NCBI RefSeq assembly: GCF_003072125.1
Contig: NZ_QCYH01000007.1
Coordinates: 119,287-183,286 of the forward strand
DNA: 64,000 bases
Source: Pelagivirga sediminicola
GTDB taxonomy: Bacteria > Pseudomonadota > Alphaproteobacteria > Rhodobacterales > Rhodobacteraceae
Direction of reading: 5' to 3'
Shown here: positions 46,497-55,743 of the stretch, piece by piece
How the letters are laid out: each line of letters begins with the position of its first letter
Numbering within the stretch: position 1 is the stretch's first letter
Translations under genes and position numbers: made by a program
The notes under the pieces: model-generated
What the model was told of the DNA's origin: nothing
What the model saw: only the letters and a program-made list of their open reading frames with translations
Database searches by the model: none

Positions 46497-47189
46497 TCAA
46501 TTCGCCTGCCAGGCGCTGCCGCCCAGACGGTTTTGCACGATGCCCGACAGGACCAGCATCATCGCGTAGATCGCCAGATAGCAGATAGCGACGGTGACAT
46601 AGCTTTCGGTCGCGACGACCGTTTCGGAGAACATCAAAAGGCCCGCGCCCAGCAGCTCGAACACCGCGATGATGCTGAGCAGCGAGGTATCCTTGATCAG
46701 CACCGCCGTCTGGCCCAGAAGCGGCGGCATCACGTTGGCGATGGCTTGCGGCAGGGTGATATGACGCATCGTCTGGCGCGGCGTCATCCCGACCGACAGC
46801 GCGCCCTCGATCTGTCCGCGCGCGACCGAGCCGATGCCGGCGCGAATGATCTCGCCCATATAGGGGGACGTGTGCAGCGTCAGCGCGATGATGCCGGACT
46901 GCACCTCGTCAAACAGCATCCCCGAGGGCATGATCGTAGGCAGGCCGTAATAGACCAGGTAGATCTGAACCAGCAGCGGCGTGGCGCGGATGAACTGGAT
47001 ATAGCCCGCAACCGGGCGCCACAGCAGCGGATTTTTCGACATGCGCGCCAGCGCCAGCAGCGTGCCGAAGATCAGCGACAGCGCAAGGCAGACGGCCGAG
47101 ATCCACAGCGTCTGCCAGATGCCTTCTGCAAAGACATCCGCATATTCCGACACCAGCCGGAGATTGAAGTAATCCTGAAGCCAATTCAT
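46497..47189 (-). CDS. polar amino-acid ABC transporter permease
   Basis: The 230-residue permease of the His/Glu/Gln type shows FIRATPLLVQIYLVYYGLP and the EAA-like loop EGALSVGMTPRQTMRHITLP. It is separated from the binding-protein gene by a 75-base gap containing a strong hairpin, which probably lowers its expression relative to the binding protein. It pairs with the permease that follows 12 bases downstream. Confidence 0.92.
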   Translation of the reverse strand: MNWLQDYFNLRLVSEYADVFAEGIWQTLWISAVCLALSLIFGTLLALARMSKNPLLWRPVAGYIQFIRATPLLVQIYLVYYGLPTIMPSGMLFDEVQSGIIALTLHTSPYMGEIIRAGIGSVARGQIEGALSVGMTPRQTMRHITLPQAIANVMPPLLGQTAVLIKDTSLLSIIAVFELLGAGLLMFSETVVATESYVTVAICYLAIYAMMLVLSGIVQNRLGGSAWQAN

Positions 47190-47229
47190 CGGCGCGGTGC
47201 GGTCCTGCTTGTGATGCTCGAAGGTGTGG

Positions 47230-47256
47230 GGCGGGGGCGCCGGGGCGCCCTCCGCC
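47230..47256 (-). promoter_or_regulatory. intercistronic stem-loop after the binding-protein gene
   Basis: A 12-base-pair stem (47230-47241 with 47244-47256, one bulge, two-base loop) lies nine bases past the binding-protein stop and before the permease. Such hairpins commonly protect the upstream message and allow more binding protein than permease to be made. Confidence 0.6.
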
Positions 47257-47264
47257 TGCTGCGC

Positions 47265-48062
47265 TTACTTGTGATCGGCTTCCCAATCGGTGGAATTCCA
47301 CCAGTAGGCAATCTTCTCATCCAGGCGTCCGTCGATGCGGATCAGGCGCATGTAGTTGTCGAGGCTGTTCAGCAGATGCACCGAATCGGGGCGCACGGCA
47401 AAGCCCAGCGGCTCGCGGTTCAGCTCGCCCTCCAGCAGCTTGATCCCCTCAATCGACGACTGAAAGCCCGACAGCGTGGCCTTGTCCGTGACACCGGCCG
47501 TCGCGCGGCCCGACATCACCGCCTGCACCGCCTGCGCGGTGCCGCCGGAGAACTCCTTCAGCTCGGCCTCGGGCAGGAACTTGCGCGCGGCGGAGGCATA
47601 GGAGGACGCCTGCGTCGCGGCGAGCGACACGTCCGCCTTGTTCAGATCCTCCCAGCTGGTGTAGTCCGAGCCTTCCTTGACGAAGGCGACCGTCTCGGCG
47701 AAGAAAACCGGCTCGGTGAACATGATCTGCATCGAGCGCTGGGCGGTCGGTGTCATGTCGGCGGCGATGAAATCGGCCTTGCCCGAGGTCAGCGCGGGGA
47801 TCAGGCCCTTCCAGTCGTAATCCTGCACGACCAGCTTGACGCCCATGTCATCGGCCATCATCTGCGCTAGTTCCACGGCAAGGCCCGTGCGCTCGCCGTT
47901 TTTGTCGATGAAGCTGACGGGGGGGCCTTGGGTCTGCACGGCGATGGTCATCTCGCCGGTGCGCACGATCTTTTCCATCGTCGTCTCGGCCCATGACGCG
48001 GCGGCCATTGCGGCCATGACCGCGCCGCCAGCCAATGCGGCAGTCAGGTTCTTAAGGTTCAT
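47265..48062 (-). CDS. amino-acid ABC transporter substrate-binding protein
   Basis: The 265-residue SBP_bac_3 periplasmic protein has a signal peptide (about 1-25, ending ASWA). It shows IAVQTQGPPVSFIDKNGERT, FIAADMTPTAQRSMQIMFTEP (the TPxR ligand-binding arginine) and SLAATQASSYASAAR. It delivers a polar amino acid or close analogue to the permeases. Ligand identity cannot be read from sequence; coupling to dapF raises lysine- or diaminopimelate-like ligands only as a guess. Confidence 0.9.
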   Translation of the reverse strand: MNLKNLTAALAGGAVMAAMAAASWAETTMEKIVRTGEMTIAVQTQGPPVSFIDKNGERTGLAVELAQMMADDMGVKLVVQDYDWKGLIPALTSGKADFIAADMTPTAQRSMQIMFTEPVFFAETVAFVKEGSDYTSWEDLNKADVSLAATQASSYASAARKFLPEAELKEFSGGTAQAVQAVMSGRATAGVTDKATLSGFQSSIEGIKLLEGELNREPLGFAVRPDSVHLLNSLDNYMRLIRIDGRLDEKIAYWWNSTDWEADHK

Positions 48063-48095
48063 TTGGTCTCTCCTCCTTGGTGAACTTTTTTCAGT

Positions 48096-48845
48096 CTATA
48101 GTATCTGGCTCAGGAAATCCTTGGCGCGGTCCGTCTGCGGGTTGTCGAAAAACGCGGCCGGGGTGTTTTCCTCGACGATGGCGCCGCCGTCCATGAAGAT
48201 CATCCGGTCAGCCGCCTCGCGGGCAAAGCCCATCTCATGCGTGACGACGGCCATCGTCATCCCCTCGGCGGCAAGGGCGCGCATCTGCTCCAGCACGCCG
48301 CCCACCGTTTCCGGATCGAGCGCCGATGTCGCCTCGTCGAACAGCATCACCTTGGGCTTCATCGCAAGGCTGCGCGCGATGGCGATGCGCTGCTGCTGGC
48401 CGCCCGACAGCATGACGGGATAGCTGTTTTCCTGATCGGGCAGGCCGACCTTGGCCAGCAGGTCGCGCGCGATCTTCTCGGCCTCGGCGCGCCCCCGCTT
48501 GGCGACGATGATCTGCGGCAGGACGATATTTTCCAGCGCGGTCTTGTGCTGAAACAGGTTGAAGTGCTGGAACACCATGCCGACCTCGGCGCGCAGGCGG
48601 TTGATGTCGGTCTTTTTCGACGTCACCTCGACCCCGTCGATCACGATGCGTCCGCTATCGACGGGCTGAAGCCCGTTCAGCGCGCGCAGAAGCGTCGATT
48701 TGCCCGAGCCGGACGGACCGATGATGACGACAACCTCGCCCCGGTCGATGGTGGCGCTGACATTGTCCAGCGCGCGCACATCGGCCCGCCCCTTCATGTG
48801 ATAGGTCTTGCTGACCTTCTCGATGACGATCATCGGCTCGCTCAT
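48096..48845 (-). CDS. amino-acid ABC transporter ATP-binding protein
   Basis: The 249-residue ATPase of the GlnQ/HisP type has Walker [10 protein letters not shown], the Q-loop [16 protein letters not shown], signature [15 protein letters not shown] and Walker [15 protein letters not shown]. The start at MSEPMIV is fixed by an ATGA overlap with the dapF stop (48842-48845). It powers import through the two permeases downstream. Confidence 0.94.
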   Translation of the reverse strand: MSEPMIVIEKVSKTYHMKGRADVRALDNVSATIDRGEVVVIIGPSGSGKSTLLRALNGLQPVDSGRIVIDGVEVTSKKTDINRLRAEVGMVFQHFNLFQHKTALENIVLPQIIVAKRGRAEAEKIARDLLAKVGLPDQENSYPVMLSGGQQQRIAIARSLAMKPKVMLFDEATSALDPETVGGVLEQMRALAAEGMTMAVVTHEMGFAREAADRMIFMDGGAIVEENTPAAFFDNPQTDRAKDFLSQIL

Positions 48846-49714
48846 GCTGTCCTTTCCATATCGCGCGGCAGGCGGCCCCTGAAGGAATAGGCCACCGGCC
48901 CGGTCATCAGGGTCCTGCCGTCCTCGCCGATCTCGACCGTTACGGCGCCTGCCCCCATCTGAACCCGAACGGGCCCCTTGTCCACCAGTCCGCGCATCTG
49001 CGCCGCCCGCACCGCCACGCAAGCCCCCGTGCCGCAGGCGCCGGTCAGGATGCCGGGCCGCTCATAGACCTGCAGACGCATCAGCGCCGGGCCCAGCACC
49101 TCGGCCAGCCCGACATTCACCTGATCGGGAAACAAGGGATCGGTCAAGACCGGACGCGCTAGCGCGGCCACGTCGAGCGTGGGCAGATCACGGACGAAAA
49201 AGGTCACGTGCGGATTGCCGATCCAGGACGCGATGCCGCGCGACAGCGGGCCATGCACCAGCGGCAGGTCTGCCGTGTCCACCGCGCGCGTCAGCGGAAA
49301 TGCCTCCCAGTCATGGGTGATGCGGCCCATCTGCACGGACACCTCCAGCGCCGCGGCGCGGGTGCAGGCCAGCACACCGGCGCCCGTCTGCAACGTCACG
49401 GCGTCGGTGCCGGCCTCCTCCATCAGCAGCCAGGCGGCGCAGCGGGTGGCGTTGCCGCAGGCGCCCACCTCGCGCCCGTCGATGTTGAGGATGCGCAGCC
49501 GTGCATCCGCCCGCGCCGATTGTTCGATCACCAGCAGCTGATCCCCGCCCACGCCGATCTGAACGTCGCAGATCCGCGCGATCTGCGCGGCGGACGGGGC
49601 GTAGGGGGCAGCGCGCCCGTCGATGATGATGAAATGGTTGCGCAGCCCGTGCATCTTGACGAACGGCCGCCCGTCATCGGGAAAGATGCCGGACCATGGC
49701 GGGGTCATCGTCAT
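48842..49714 (-). CDS. dapF: diaminopimelate epimerase
   Basis: The 290-residue enzyme interconverts LL- and meso-diaminopimelate for lysine and peptidoglycan synthesis. It keeps both catalytic cysteines ([12 protein letters not shown] and GACGTGACV) and the Glu-Arg pair in [13 protein letters not shown]. The local sequences KMHGLRNHF and ERPG differ from the textbook GLGNDF and ERGxGET, a variant I believe is usual in Rhodobacteraceae. Its stop overlaps the ABC ATPase start (ATGA), making it the head of the transporter run. ATGs at 49714 and 49708 are both possible starts. Confidence 0.87.
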   Translation of the reverse strand: MTMTPPWSGIFPDDGRPFVKMHGLRNHFIIIDGRAAPYAPSAAQIARICDVQIGVGGDQLLVIEQSARADARLRILNIDGREVGACGNATRCAAWLLMEEAGTDAVTLQTGAGVLACTRAAALEVSVQMGRITHDWEAFPLTRAVDTADLPLVHGPLSRGIASWIGNPHVTFFVRDLPTLDVAALARPVLTDPLFPDQVNVGLAEVLGPALMRLQVYERPGILTGACGTGACVAVRAAQMRGLVDKGPVRVQMGAGAVTVEIGEDGRTLMTGPVAYSFRGRLPRDMERTA

Positions 49715-49886
49715 TTTGGACTTTCAAGTTAGGCCTGCAGGACAGGATGCGCCACGCGCATCAGGCCCGCAGTATCACCCGGATCGCCCGGCCAATGCAA
49801 GAAACCTGCGGCCCGCAATGCATGCCGCGACTTGAGCCGCCTTGCGCCTTGCTCTACCCATGCGGACAGACAGCGGCGAGGCGCAT

Positions 49887-50498
49887 ATGACATTCACGAT
49901 CGCAATCGACGGGCCGGCAGCGGCGGGCAAGGGGACGGTGGGGCGCCTGCTGGCCGCGCATTTCGGCTTTGCCCATCTGGATACCGGGCTGCTCTATCGT
50001 GCGACCGGGCGGCGCACGCTGGACGGGCTGGACGCGGTCGAGGCTGCCCAGAACCTGAAGGCCGAGGATCTGAAGGCGCCCGACCTGCGCACGCCCGAAG
50101 TGGGTCAGGCGGCCAGCCGGGTGGCCGCGATCCCCGAAGTGCGCCAGGCGCTGATCGACTTTCAGCGCGCCTTTGCCCGCCGGTCGGGCGGCGCGGTGCT
50201 GGACGGGCGGGACATCGGCACCATCATCTGCCCCGATGCGGAGGTGAAACTGTACGTGACCGCCACCGACGATGTGCGCGCCGCGCGCCGCCTTGCGGAA
50301 CTGACGGGCTCGGGCCACGATGTCAGCTATGACGACGTCCTGCAGGATCTGCGCCTGCGCGACGCGCGCGACAGCGCCCGCGCCTCTGCGCCGCTGGCGG
50401 CGGCCAAGGATGCGATCCTGCTGGACACCTCGACGCTCACGATCGAGCAGGCGGTGGCCACGGCGATCGCCGAGGTGGAGCGCGTGCGCGGCGGCTAA
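49887..50498 (+). CDS. cmk: (d)CMP kinase
   Basis: The 203-residue kinase phosphorylates CMP and dCMP. It has the P-loop [17 protein letters not shown] at residues 6-22, [12 protein letters not shown] for nucleotide binding, [14 protein letters not shown] and the late [14 protein letters not shown]. The ATG at 49887 is chosen because the conserved strand starts at once and GAGG lies nearby. As in many alphaproteobacteria it precedes rpsA; aroA, often upstream, is absent here. Confidence 0.94.
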   Translation: MTFTIAIDGPAAAGKGTVGRLLAAHFGFAHLDTGLLYRATGRRTLDGLDAVEAAQNLKAEDLKAPDLRTPEVGQAASRVAAIPEVRQALIDFQRAFARRSGGAVLDGRDIGTIICPDAEVKLYVTATDDVRAARRLAELTGSGHDVSYDDVLQDLRLRDARDSARASAPLAAAKDAILLDTSTLTIEQAVATAIAEVERVRGG

Positions 50499-50510
50499 AG
50501 CGGCGCGCCC

Positions 50511-50539
50511 TTGTCATTCAGGGCATTTGGGCATATACG
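50511..50539 (+). promoter_or_regulatory. putative rpsA promoter
   Basis: TTGTCA (50511-50516) and TATACG (50534-50539) with a 17-base spacer match the sigma-70 pattern well. Transcription would begin near 50546, leaving a leader of about 185 bases before rpsA. Confidence 0.5.
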
Positions 50540-50589
50540 CGCGTCTGTCACCAAGGCGTTTTCCGCCGCAGACCTGAAAGTATCGAGCA

Positions 50590-50612
50590 GGGTCCGAAAA
50601 TCGGGCCCTTTT
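50590..50612 (+). terminator. terminator-like hairpin between cmk and rpsA
   Basis: An eight-pair stem (50590-50597 with 50601-50608, loop AAA, one G-U pair) is followed by TTTT at 50609-50612. It may end cmk transcription, or, if the promoter at 50511 is real, act as an attenuator inside the rpsA leader. A second hairpin, CCCACC/GGTGGG, lies at 50649-50662. Confidence 0.6.
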
Positions 50613-50730
50613 CAGCGTTTTGCGATTCGCCTGACCAACGAAGCCTGTCCCACCAAGGTGGGCATCACTCCAGACCGGCGGAGACAACCGCACGGCCCGA
50701 ATAGAACCGTATAAAGGAACCCGAGACCAC

Positions 50731-52413
50731 ATGGCTCACAACGCATCTATGGAGGAATTCGAAGCCCTCCTGAACGAAAGCTTCGAAATGGACACGCCCG
50801 AAGAGGGCTCGGTCGTCAAAGGCAAGGTCATCGCTGTCGAAGCGGGCCAGGCCATCATCGATGTCGGCTACAAGATGGAAGGCCGCGTCGATCTGAAAGA
50901 ATTCGCAGATCCCGGCGAGCAGCCGAACATCAACGTCGGCGACGAAGTCGAGGTTTTCCTGCGCTCGGCCGAAAACGCGCGTGGCGAGGCTGTCATCAGC
51001 CGCGAAATGGCCCGCCGTGAAGAGGCATGGGACCGCCTGGAGAAGGCATACGCCGCAGAAGAGCGCGTCGAAGGCGCGATCTTTGGCCGCGTCAAGGGTG
51101 GCTTCACCGTGGATCTGGGCGGCGCGGTTGCGTTCCTGCCCGGCTCTCAGGTCGATGTGCGCCCCGTGCGCGATGCGGGCCCGCTGATGGGCCTCAAGCA
51201 GCCGTTCCAGATCCTGAAAATGGACCGCCGCCGTGGCAATATCGTGGTGTCGCGCCGTGCGATCCTCGAAGAGAGCCGCGCCGAGCAGCGCGCCGAGGTC
51301 ATCAGCAACCTGACCGAAGGCCAGAATGTCGACGGCGTCGTCAAGAACATCACCGAATACGGCGCATTCGTCGATCTGGGCGGTGTTGACGGCCTTCTGC
51401 ACGTTACCGACATGGCATGGCGCCGCGTGAACCACCCGTCCGAGATCCTCGCCATCGGCGAGACGGTCAAGGTTCAGGTCATCAAGATCAACAAGGAGAC
51501 GCACCGCATTTCCCTGGGCATGAAGCAGCTGCAGGAAGATCCGTGGGATCTGGTCGCTGCGAAATACCCGCTGGAATCGACCCACACGGGCCGCGTGACG
51601 AACATCACCGATTACGGTGCATTCGTCGAGCTGGAGCCGGGTGTCGAGGGCCTCGTTCACGTCTCGGAAATGTCCTGGACCAAGAAGAACGTGCATCCCG
51701 GCAAGATCGTGTCCACCTCGCAAGAGGTTGAGGTCATGGTGCTGGAAATCGATCAGGCCAAGCGCCGCGTCAGCCTTGGTCTCAAGCAGACCATGCGCAA
51801 CCCGTGGGAAGTGTTTGCAGAAACACACCCCGAGGGCACCGAGGTCGAGGGCGAGGTCAAGAACATCACCGAATTCGGTCTGTTCATCGGCCTCGAAGGC
51901 GAGATCGACGGCATGGTCCATCTCAGCGACATCAGCTGGGATGAGCGCGGCGAAGACGCGATCCAGAACTACCGCAAGGGCGATGTCGTTCAGGCGGTCG
52001 TGTCCGAAGTCGACACCGACAAGGAGCGCATCTCGCTTTCGATCAAGAACCTCGGCGGTGACAAGTTCGCCGAAGCGGTTGGCGGCGTGAAGCGCGGCGC
52101 GATCATCACGGTGACGGTCACCTCGATCGAGGATGGCGGGATCGAAGTGGAATATGAGGGTATGAAGTCCTTCATCCGCCGCTCGGACCTGAGCCGCGAC
52201 CGTGCCGAGCAGCGACCCGAGCGGTTCTCGGTCGGTGACAAGGTCGATGCGCGCGTGACGAACATCGACAGCAAGTCGCACCGTCTGGGTCTGTCGATCA
52301 AGGCCCGCGAGATCGCCGAAGAGAAAGAGGCCGTGCAGCAGTATGGCTCGTCCGATTCGGGCGCATCGCTGGGCGATATCCTTGGCGCGGCGCTGAAGTC
52401 CGACAACGACTGA
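50731..52413 (+). CDS. rpsA: 30S ribosomal protein S1
   Basis: The 560-residue protein has six S1 RNA-binding repeats, visible as VDGVVKNITEYGAFVDLGGV, HTGRVTNITDYGAFVELEPG, VEGEVKNITEFGLFIGLEGE and others. It helps mRNAs bind the 30S subunit. Codon use is more regular (strong bias) than in neighbours, as expected for a highly expressed gene. The length is usual for alphaproteobacteria. A long structured leader and a strong terminator flank it. Confidence 0.97.
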   Translation: MAHNASMEEFEALLNESFEMDTPEEGSVVKGKVIAVEAGQAIIDVGYKMEGRVDLKEFADPGEQPNINVGDEVEVFLRSAENARGEAVISREMARREEAWDRLEKAYAAEERVEGAIFGRVKGGFTVDLGGAVAFLPGSQVDVRPVRDAGPLMGLKQPFQILKMDRRRGNIVVSRRAILEESRAEQRAEVISNLTEGQNVDGVVKNITEYGAFVDLGGVDGLLHVTDMAWRRVNHPSEILAIGETVKVQVIKINKETHRISLGMKQLQEDPWDLVAAKYPLESTHTGRVTNITDYGAFVELEPGVEGLVHVSEMSWTKKNVHPGKIVSTSQEVEVMVLEIDQAKRRVSLGLKQTMRNPWEVFAETHPEGTEVEGEVKNITEFGLFIGLEGEIDGMVHLSDISWDERGEDAIQNYRKGDVVQAVVSEVDTDKERISLSIKNLGGDKFAEAVGGVKRGAIITVTVTSIEDGGIEVEYEGMKSFIRRSDLSRDRAEQRPERFSVGDKVDARVTNIDSKSHRLGLSIKAREIAEEKEAVQQYGSSDSGASLGDILGAALKSDND

Positions 52414-52443
52414 TCGCAGCAAGCCTCACGGTCTGAAATGAAG

Positions 52444-52475
52444 AAGGCCCCGCATGATGATGCGGGGCCTTTTTT
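52444..52475 (+). terminator. intrinsic terminator of rpsA
   Basis: A 12-base perfect stem (52444-52455 with 52460-52471, four-base loop) is followed by a run of T to 52475. It lies about 30 bases after the rpsA stop. Confidence 0.92.
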
Positions 52476-52530
52476 CGTGGATCGCAACCGAGCTACGCGG
52501 TTTGCCCGCGGGTGCGGCGAAAGTGAGCGG

Positions 52531-52559
52531 GCCGGGCGCCGCGGTGAGCCGCGCCCGGC
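52531..52559 (-). terminator. possible terminator of ileS
   Basis: A GC-rich hairpin (arms around 52531-52544 and 52549-52559, three-base bulge) lies 12 bases past the ileS stop. The T-run behind it is poor, so Rho-independent action is uncertain. Confidence 0.4.
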
Positions 52560-52570
52560 AAATGCCGGTG

Positions 52571-55495
52571 TCAGTCCAGCGCCGCCGAGCAGCGCGCGCA
52601 GGTGCCGGGATGGGTGTGGGTGCCGACATCCGGCAGGATCTTCCAGCAGCGTAGGCATTTGTCGCCGGGCGCCATGTGGAAGGTGACGCCGATGCCATCG
52701 GCCTCCGGCAGCTGGAATGCGCCTTTGGACGGCGCGCCTTGGGTCAGGGTGATGGCCGAGGTGATGCAGACATCCGCGAAGGGCACCGATTTCAGGGCGT
52801 CCAGAGCCTCGGCATCTTCGACGAAGACTTCGGGCGCGGCCTCCAGCGAGGATCCGATGACCTTGTTCGTGCGCTCGATTTCCAGCGCCGCCGTGACGGC
52901 GCGGCGGGCCTGACGGATGCCTGTCCACTTCGCGGCAAGGGCGGGGTTCAGCCAACTGACCGGCGTTTCGGGCATGTCCTGCAGATGCAGTGACGATTCC
53001 GGGCCGGGGAAGCGTTCCAGCCAGACTTCCTCCATCGTGAAGACCATGACCGGGGCAAGCCAAGTGGTCAGGCGGTGGAACAGCAGGTCCAGCACGGTGC
53101 GGGCCGAGCGCCGCTCGATACTGTCGCCATCGCAATAGAGCACATCCTTGCGCACGTCGAAATAGAACGCCGACAGGTCCAGCGTGCAGAAGTTGAACAA
53201 CGCTTGCGCGACGCCCTGGAAATCATACGCGGCGTAGCCGTCGCGCACGCGGCTGTCCAACTCGGCCAGACGGTGCAGCACCCATTGCTCCAGCTCCGGC
53301 ATGTCCTCGGCTTGGGTGCGGTCCGACTCCTCGAAATGCGCCAGCGCACCCAAGAGATAGCGCATGGTATTGCGCACGCGGCGATAGCTGTCGGCAACGC
53401 CCTTGAGGATTTCCGGCCCGATGCGCAGATCGCCGGTATAGTCCGATTGTGCGACCCAAAGGCGCAGGATATCGGCGCCGTATTGCTTGGTCACATCCTC
53501 GGGGGAGACGGTATTGCCCAGCGATTTGGACATCTTGTTGCCCTTGGCATCCAGCGTGAAGCCATGCGTCAGCACCCCGCGATAAGGCGCGCGGCCCATC
53601 GTGCCGCAGGCCTGCAGCATCGAGGAATGGAACCAGCCGCGATGCTGGTCGGTGCCTTCCAGATAAAGATCGGCCAGCCCGTCCTCGGACCCATCCTCGC
53701 GGTCGCGCAGAACGAAGGCGTGGGTGGAGCCAGAGTCGAACCAGACGTCGAGGATATCGTCGACCTTGTCCCAGTCGTCGGGATTCACGATGCCGTCAAG
53801 GAAACGCTGCTTGGCGCCATCTTTGTACCACGCATCGGCGCCCTCTGCCTCGAACGCCTCAAGGATGCGGGCGTTGACCGCCTCATTCCGCAGAAGGAAA
53901 TCGTCGTCGGTCGGCAGCGCGCCCTTCTTGGTAAAGCAGGTCAGCGGCACGCCCCAGGCGCGCTGGCGCGACAGCACCCAGTCGGGGCGCGCCTCGATCA
54001 TCGAATAGAGGCGGTTGCGGCCCTTTTGCGGGGTCCACGTCACAAGCTCGTCGATGGAGGTCAGGGCGCGCTGGCGGATCGTCTTGCCGTAGGTGTCCTG
54101 ATTGTCGCCGACGGGGCGGTCGATGGAGGCGAACCACTGCGGCGTGTTGCGGAAGATGATCGGCGCCTTGGAGCGCCAGCTGTGCGGATAGCTATGCTCG
54201 GTTCTGCCGCGCGCGATGATGCCGCCCGCCTCGACCAGCTTGTCGATGACGGCGGGGTTGGCTTTGCTTTCCTTGCCCTTGCGATCGAACACCTGAAGGC
54301 CCGCGAAGAAGGGGACGTGATCGAGAAATTCGGACTCCTCGCCGACGTTATGGGTCATCTCCTTGATCCAGCCGCGTTTGACAAAGGCGTCGTAGTCGTC
54401 CGCGCCGTGGCTGGGGGCGGTGTGAACAAACCCGGTGCCGGCGTCGTCGGTGACGTGGTCGCCGTCGATCATCGGCACGGGGTAGTCCCAGAAGCCGTCG
54501 GCGCCATCCATGCCCGCGAAGGGATGCGCGAGGGTCAGCGCGCCCAACTCTGCGGCGGTGACATCGCGGACGCGCGTGTGCTCAGTCACGCGCGCCTTGG
54601 CCAGCGCTTCGGGAGCCAGCGTGTCGGCAAAAAGGTAAAGATCGCCGGGCTTGGTCCAGCTTTCCCCTTCGGTCGCATCAACGCGGTAGAGGCCGTAGGC
54701 GATGGAGGGGTTGAACGCGACCGCCTTGTTGGAGGGGATTGTCCAGGGGGTCGTGGTCCAGATCACGACGCGGGCATCGGCCAGATCACCGCTTGCGTTC
54801 TTTGGCGAGAACGCCACCCAGATCGTGTGGCTTTTGTGATCGTGATACTCGATCTCGGCCTCGGCCAGCGCGGTCTTCTCCACGGGCGACCACATCACGG
54901 GCTTAGACCCCTGGTAAAGCGTGCCGGTCATCAGGAATTTCTGGAATTCCTCCGCGATGATCCGCTCGGCGCGGAAATCCATCGTCAGGTAGGGGTTTTC
55001 CCACTTTCCTGTAACGCCGAGGCGCTTGAATTCCCCGCGCTGGATGTCGACCCAGCCTTCGGCGAACTTGCGGCATTCCTGCCGGAAATCGACGATATCG
55101 ACCTCGTCCTTGTTCTTGCCCTTGGCGCGGTATTGCTCCTCGATTTTCCACTCGATCGGCAGGCCGTGGCAATCCCAGCCGGGGATATAGCGCGCGTCGC
55201 GGCCCATCATCTGCTGGCTGCGCACGACCATGTCCTTGAGGATCTTGTTCAGCGCGTGGCCGATATGCAGATGGCCGTTGGCGTAGGGAGGGCCGTCATG
55301 CAGGGTAAACGGCGCGCGGGCGCCGGGGGTCGCGGCGGCCTTCTCGCGCAGGCGGTCGTAGATGCCGATCTTCTCCCAATGGGCCAGCCATTCGGGCTCG
55401 CGCTTGGGCAGACCGGCGCGCATGGGGAAATCGGTCTGCGGCAGGTTCAGCGTGTCTTTGTATTCGGGAGCGGTCTCAGGGGTGTCGGCGCACAT
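52571..55495 (-). CDS. ileS: isoleucyl-tRNA synthetase
   Basis: The 974-residue class-I synthetase charges tRNA-Ile. It has HIGH at about residues 77-80 within PPYANGHLHIGHALNKILKD, the editing-domain WTTTPWTIPSNKAVAFNP, the KGNKMSKSLGN motif and a C-terminal zinc-binding pair (CLRCWKILPD and CARCSAAL). The start ATG at 55495 has AAGGA nine bases upstream; a longer frame upstream has no such support. It has a leader of about 140 bases that may carry an Ile-rich leader peptide. Confidence 0.96.
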   Translation of the reverse strand: MCADTPETAPEYKDTLNLPQTDFPMRAGLPKREPEWLAHWEKIGIYDRLREKAAATPGARAPFTLHDGPPYANGHLHIGHALNKILKDMVVRSQQMMGRDARYIPGWDCHGLPIEWKIEEQYRAKGKNKDEVDIVDFRQECRKFAEGWVDIQRGEFKRLGVTGKWENPYLTMDFRAERIIAEEFQKFLMTGTLYQGSKPVMWSPVEKTALAEAEIEYHDHKSHTIWVAFSPKNASGDLADARVVIWTTTPWTIPSNKAVAFNPSIAYGLYRVDATEGESWTKPGDLYLFADTLAPEALAKARVTEHTRVRDVTAAELGALTLAHPFAGMDGADGFWDYPVPMIDGDHVTDDAGTGFVHTAPSHGADDYDAFVKRGWIKEMTHNVGEESEFLDHVPFFAGLQVFDRKGKESKANPAVIDKLVEAGGIIARGRTEHSYPHSWRSKAPIIFRNTPQWFASIDRPVGDNQDTYGKTIRQRALTSIDELVTWTPQKGRNRLYSMIEARPDWVLSRQRAWGVPLTCFTKKGALPTDDDFLLRNEAVNARILEAFEAEGADAWYKDGAKQRFLDGIVNPDDWDKVDDILDVWFDSGSTHAFVLRDREDGSEDGLADLYLEGTDQHRGWFHSSMLQACGTMGRAPYRGVLTHGFTLDAKGNKMSKSLGNTVSPEDVTKQYGADILRLWVAQSDYTGDLRIGPEILKGVADSYRRVRNTMRYLLGALAHFEESDRTQAEDMPELEQWVLHRLAELDSRVRDGYAAYDFQGVAQALFNFCTLDLSAFYFDVRKDVLYCDGDSIERRSARTVLDLLFHRLTTWLAPVMVFTMEEVWLERFPGPESSLHLQDMPETPVSWLNPALAAKWTGIRQARRAVTAALEIERTNKVIGSSLEAAPEVFVEDAEALDALKSVPFADVCITSAITLTQGAPSKGAFQLPEADGIGVTFHMAPGDKCLRCWKILPDVGTHTHPGTCARCSAALD

Positions 55496-55582
55496 TGCGG
55501 GCGTCCTTTGTCTTCGGATTGTGTGGGCGATGTGAGGGGGCGGCGCGAGCGGCTCGAACGCCTTTTCCCGGCGGCTCAAGGG

Positions 55583-55633
55583 TCAGAGCGCCGGGCATGT
55601 AATTCGAATGACGATCGCTATAAGACGCATCAT
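55583..55633 (-). CDS. candidate ileS leader peptide
   Basis: A 16-residue frame, MMRLIAIVIRITCPAL, has four isoleucine codons (ATA, ATC, ATT, ATT) close together. Its first base coincides with the predicted start of transcription, so it may be read as a leaderless message. A strong hairpin (55567-55577 with 55586-55595) covers its last codons. This layout resembles translational-stalling attenuators of amino-acid genes. It lies 87 bases before ileS. The frame and hairpin are seen; regulation is inferred. Confidence 0.35.
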   Translation of the reverse strand: MMRLIAIVIRITCPAL

Positions 55634-55639
55634 GGGCGC

Positions 55640-55668
55640 GTTATAGGGCGATGGGGAAGGCGCGTCCA
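55640..55668 (-). promoter_or_regulatory. putative ileS promoter
   Basis: On the minus strand a -35-like TGGACG (55668-55663) and a -10-like TATAAC (55645-55640), 17 bases apart, agree well with the sigma-70 pattern. The predicted start falls at about 55633. Confidence 0.5.
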
Positions 55669-55706
55669 GAGGCGCGCATCCGGCAGTGCGGTTTAGCGCA
55701 GCGGCA

Positions 55707-55726
55707 GGCCCGCGCAGTGGCGGGCC
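55707..55726 (-). terminator. hairpin after fliP
   Basis: GGCCCGC (55707-55713) pairs with GCGGGCC (55720-55726). It lies 18 bases past the fliP stop on the minus strand. No T-run follows, so termination is uncertain. Confidence 0.35.
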
Positions 55727-55743
55727 GGGCCGGATCCCCCGGA

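Noticed and set aside
48842..49714. The unusual ERPG and GLRNHF motifs of DapF as evidence for a new racemase
   Set aside because: Both catalytic cysteines and the Glu-Arg pair are kept, and I believe this variant is common in Rhodobacteraceae DapF; no firm case for a new substrate.
53075..55696. An 873-codon open frame antisense to ileS
   Set aside because: GC-rich third positions keep the opposite strand open; ileS has clear HIGH and KMSKS motifs.
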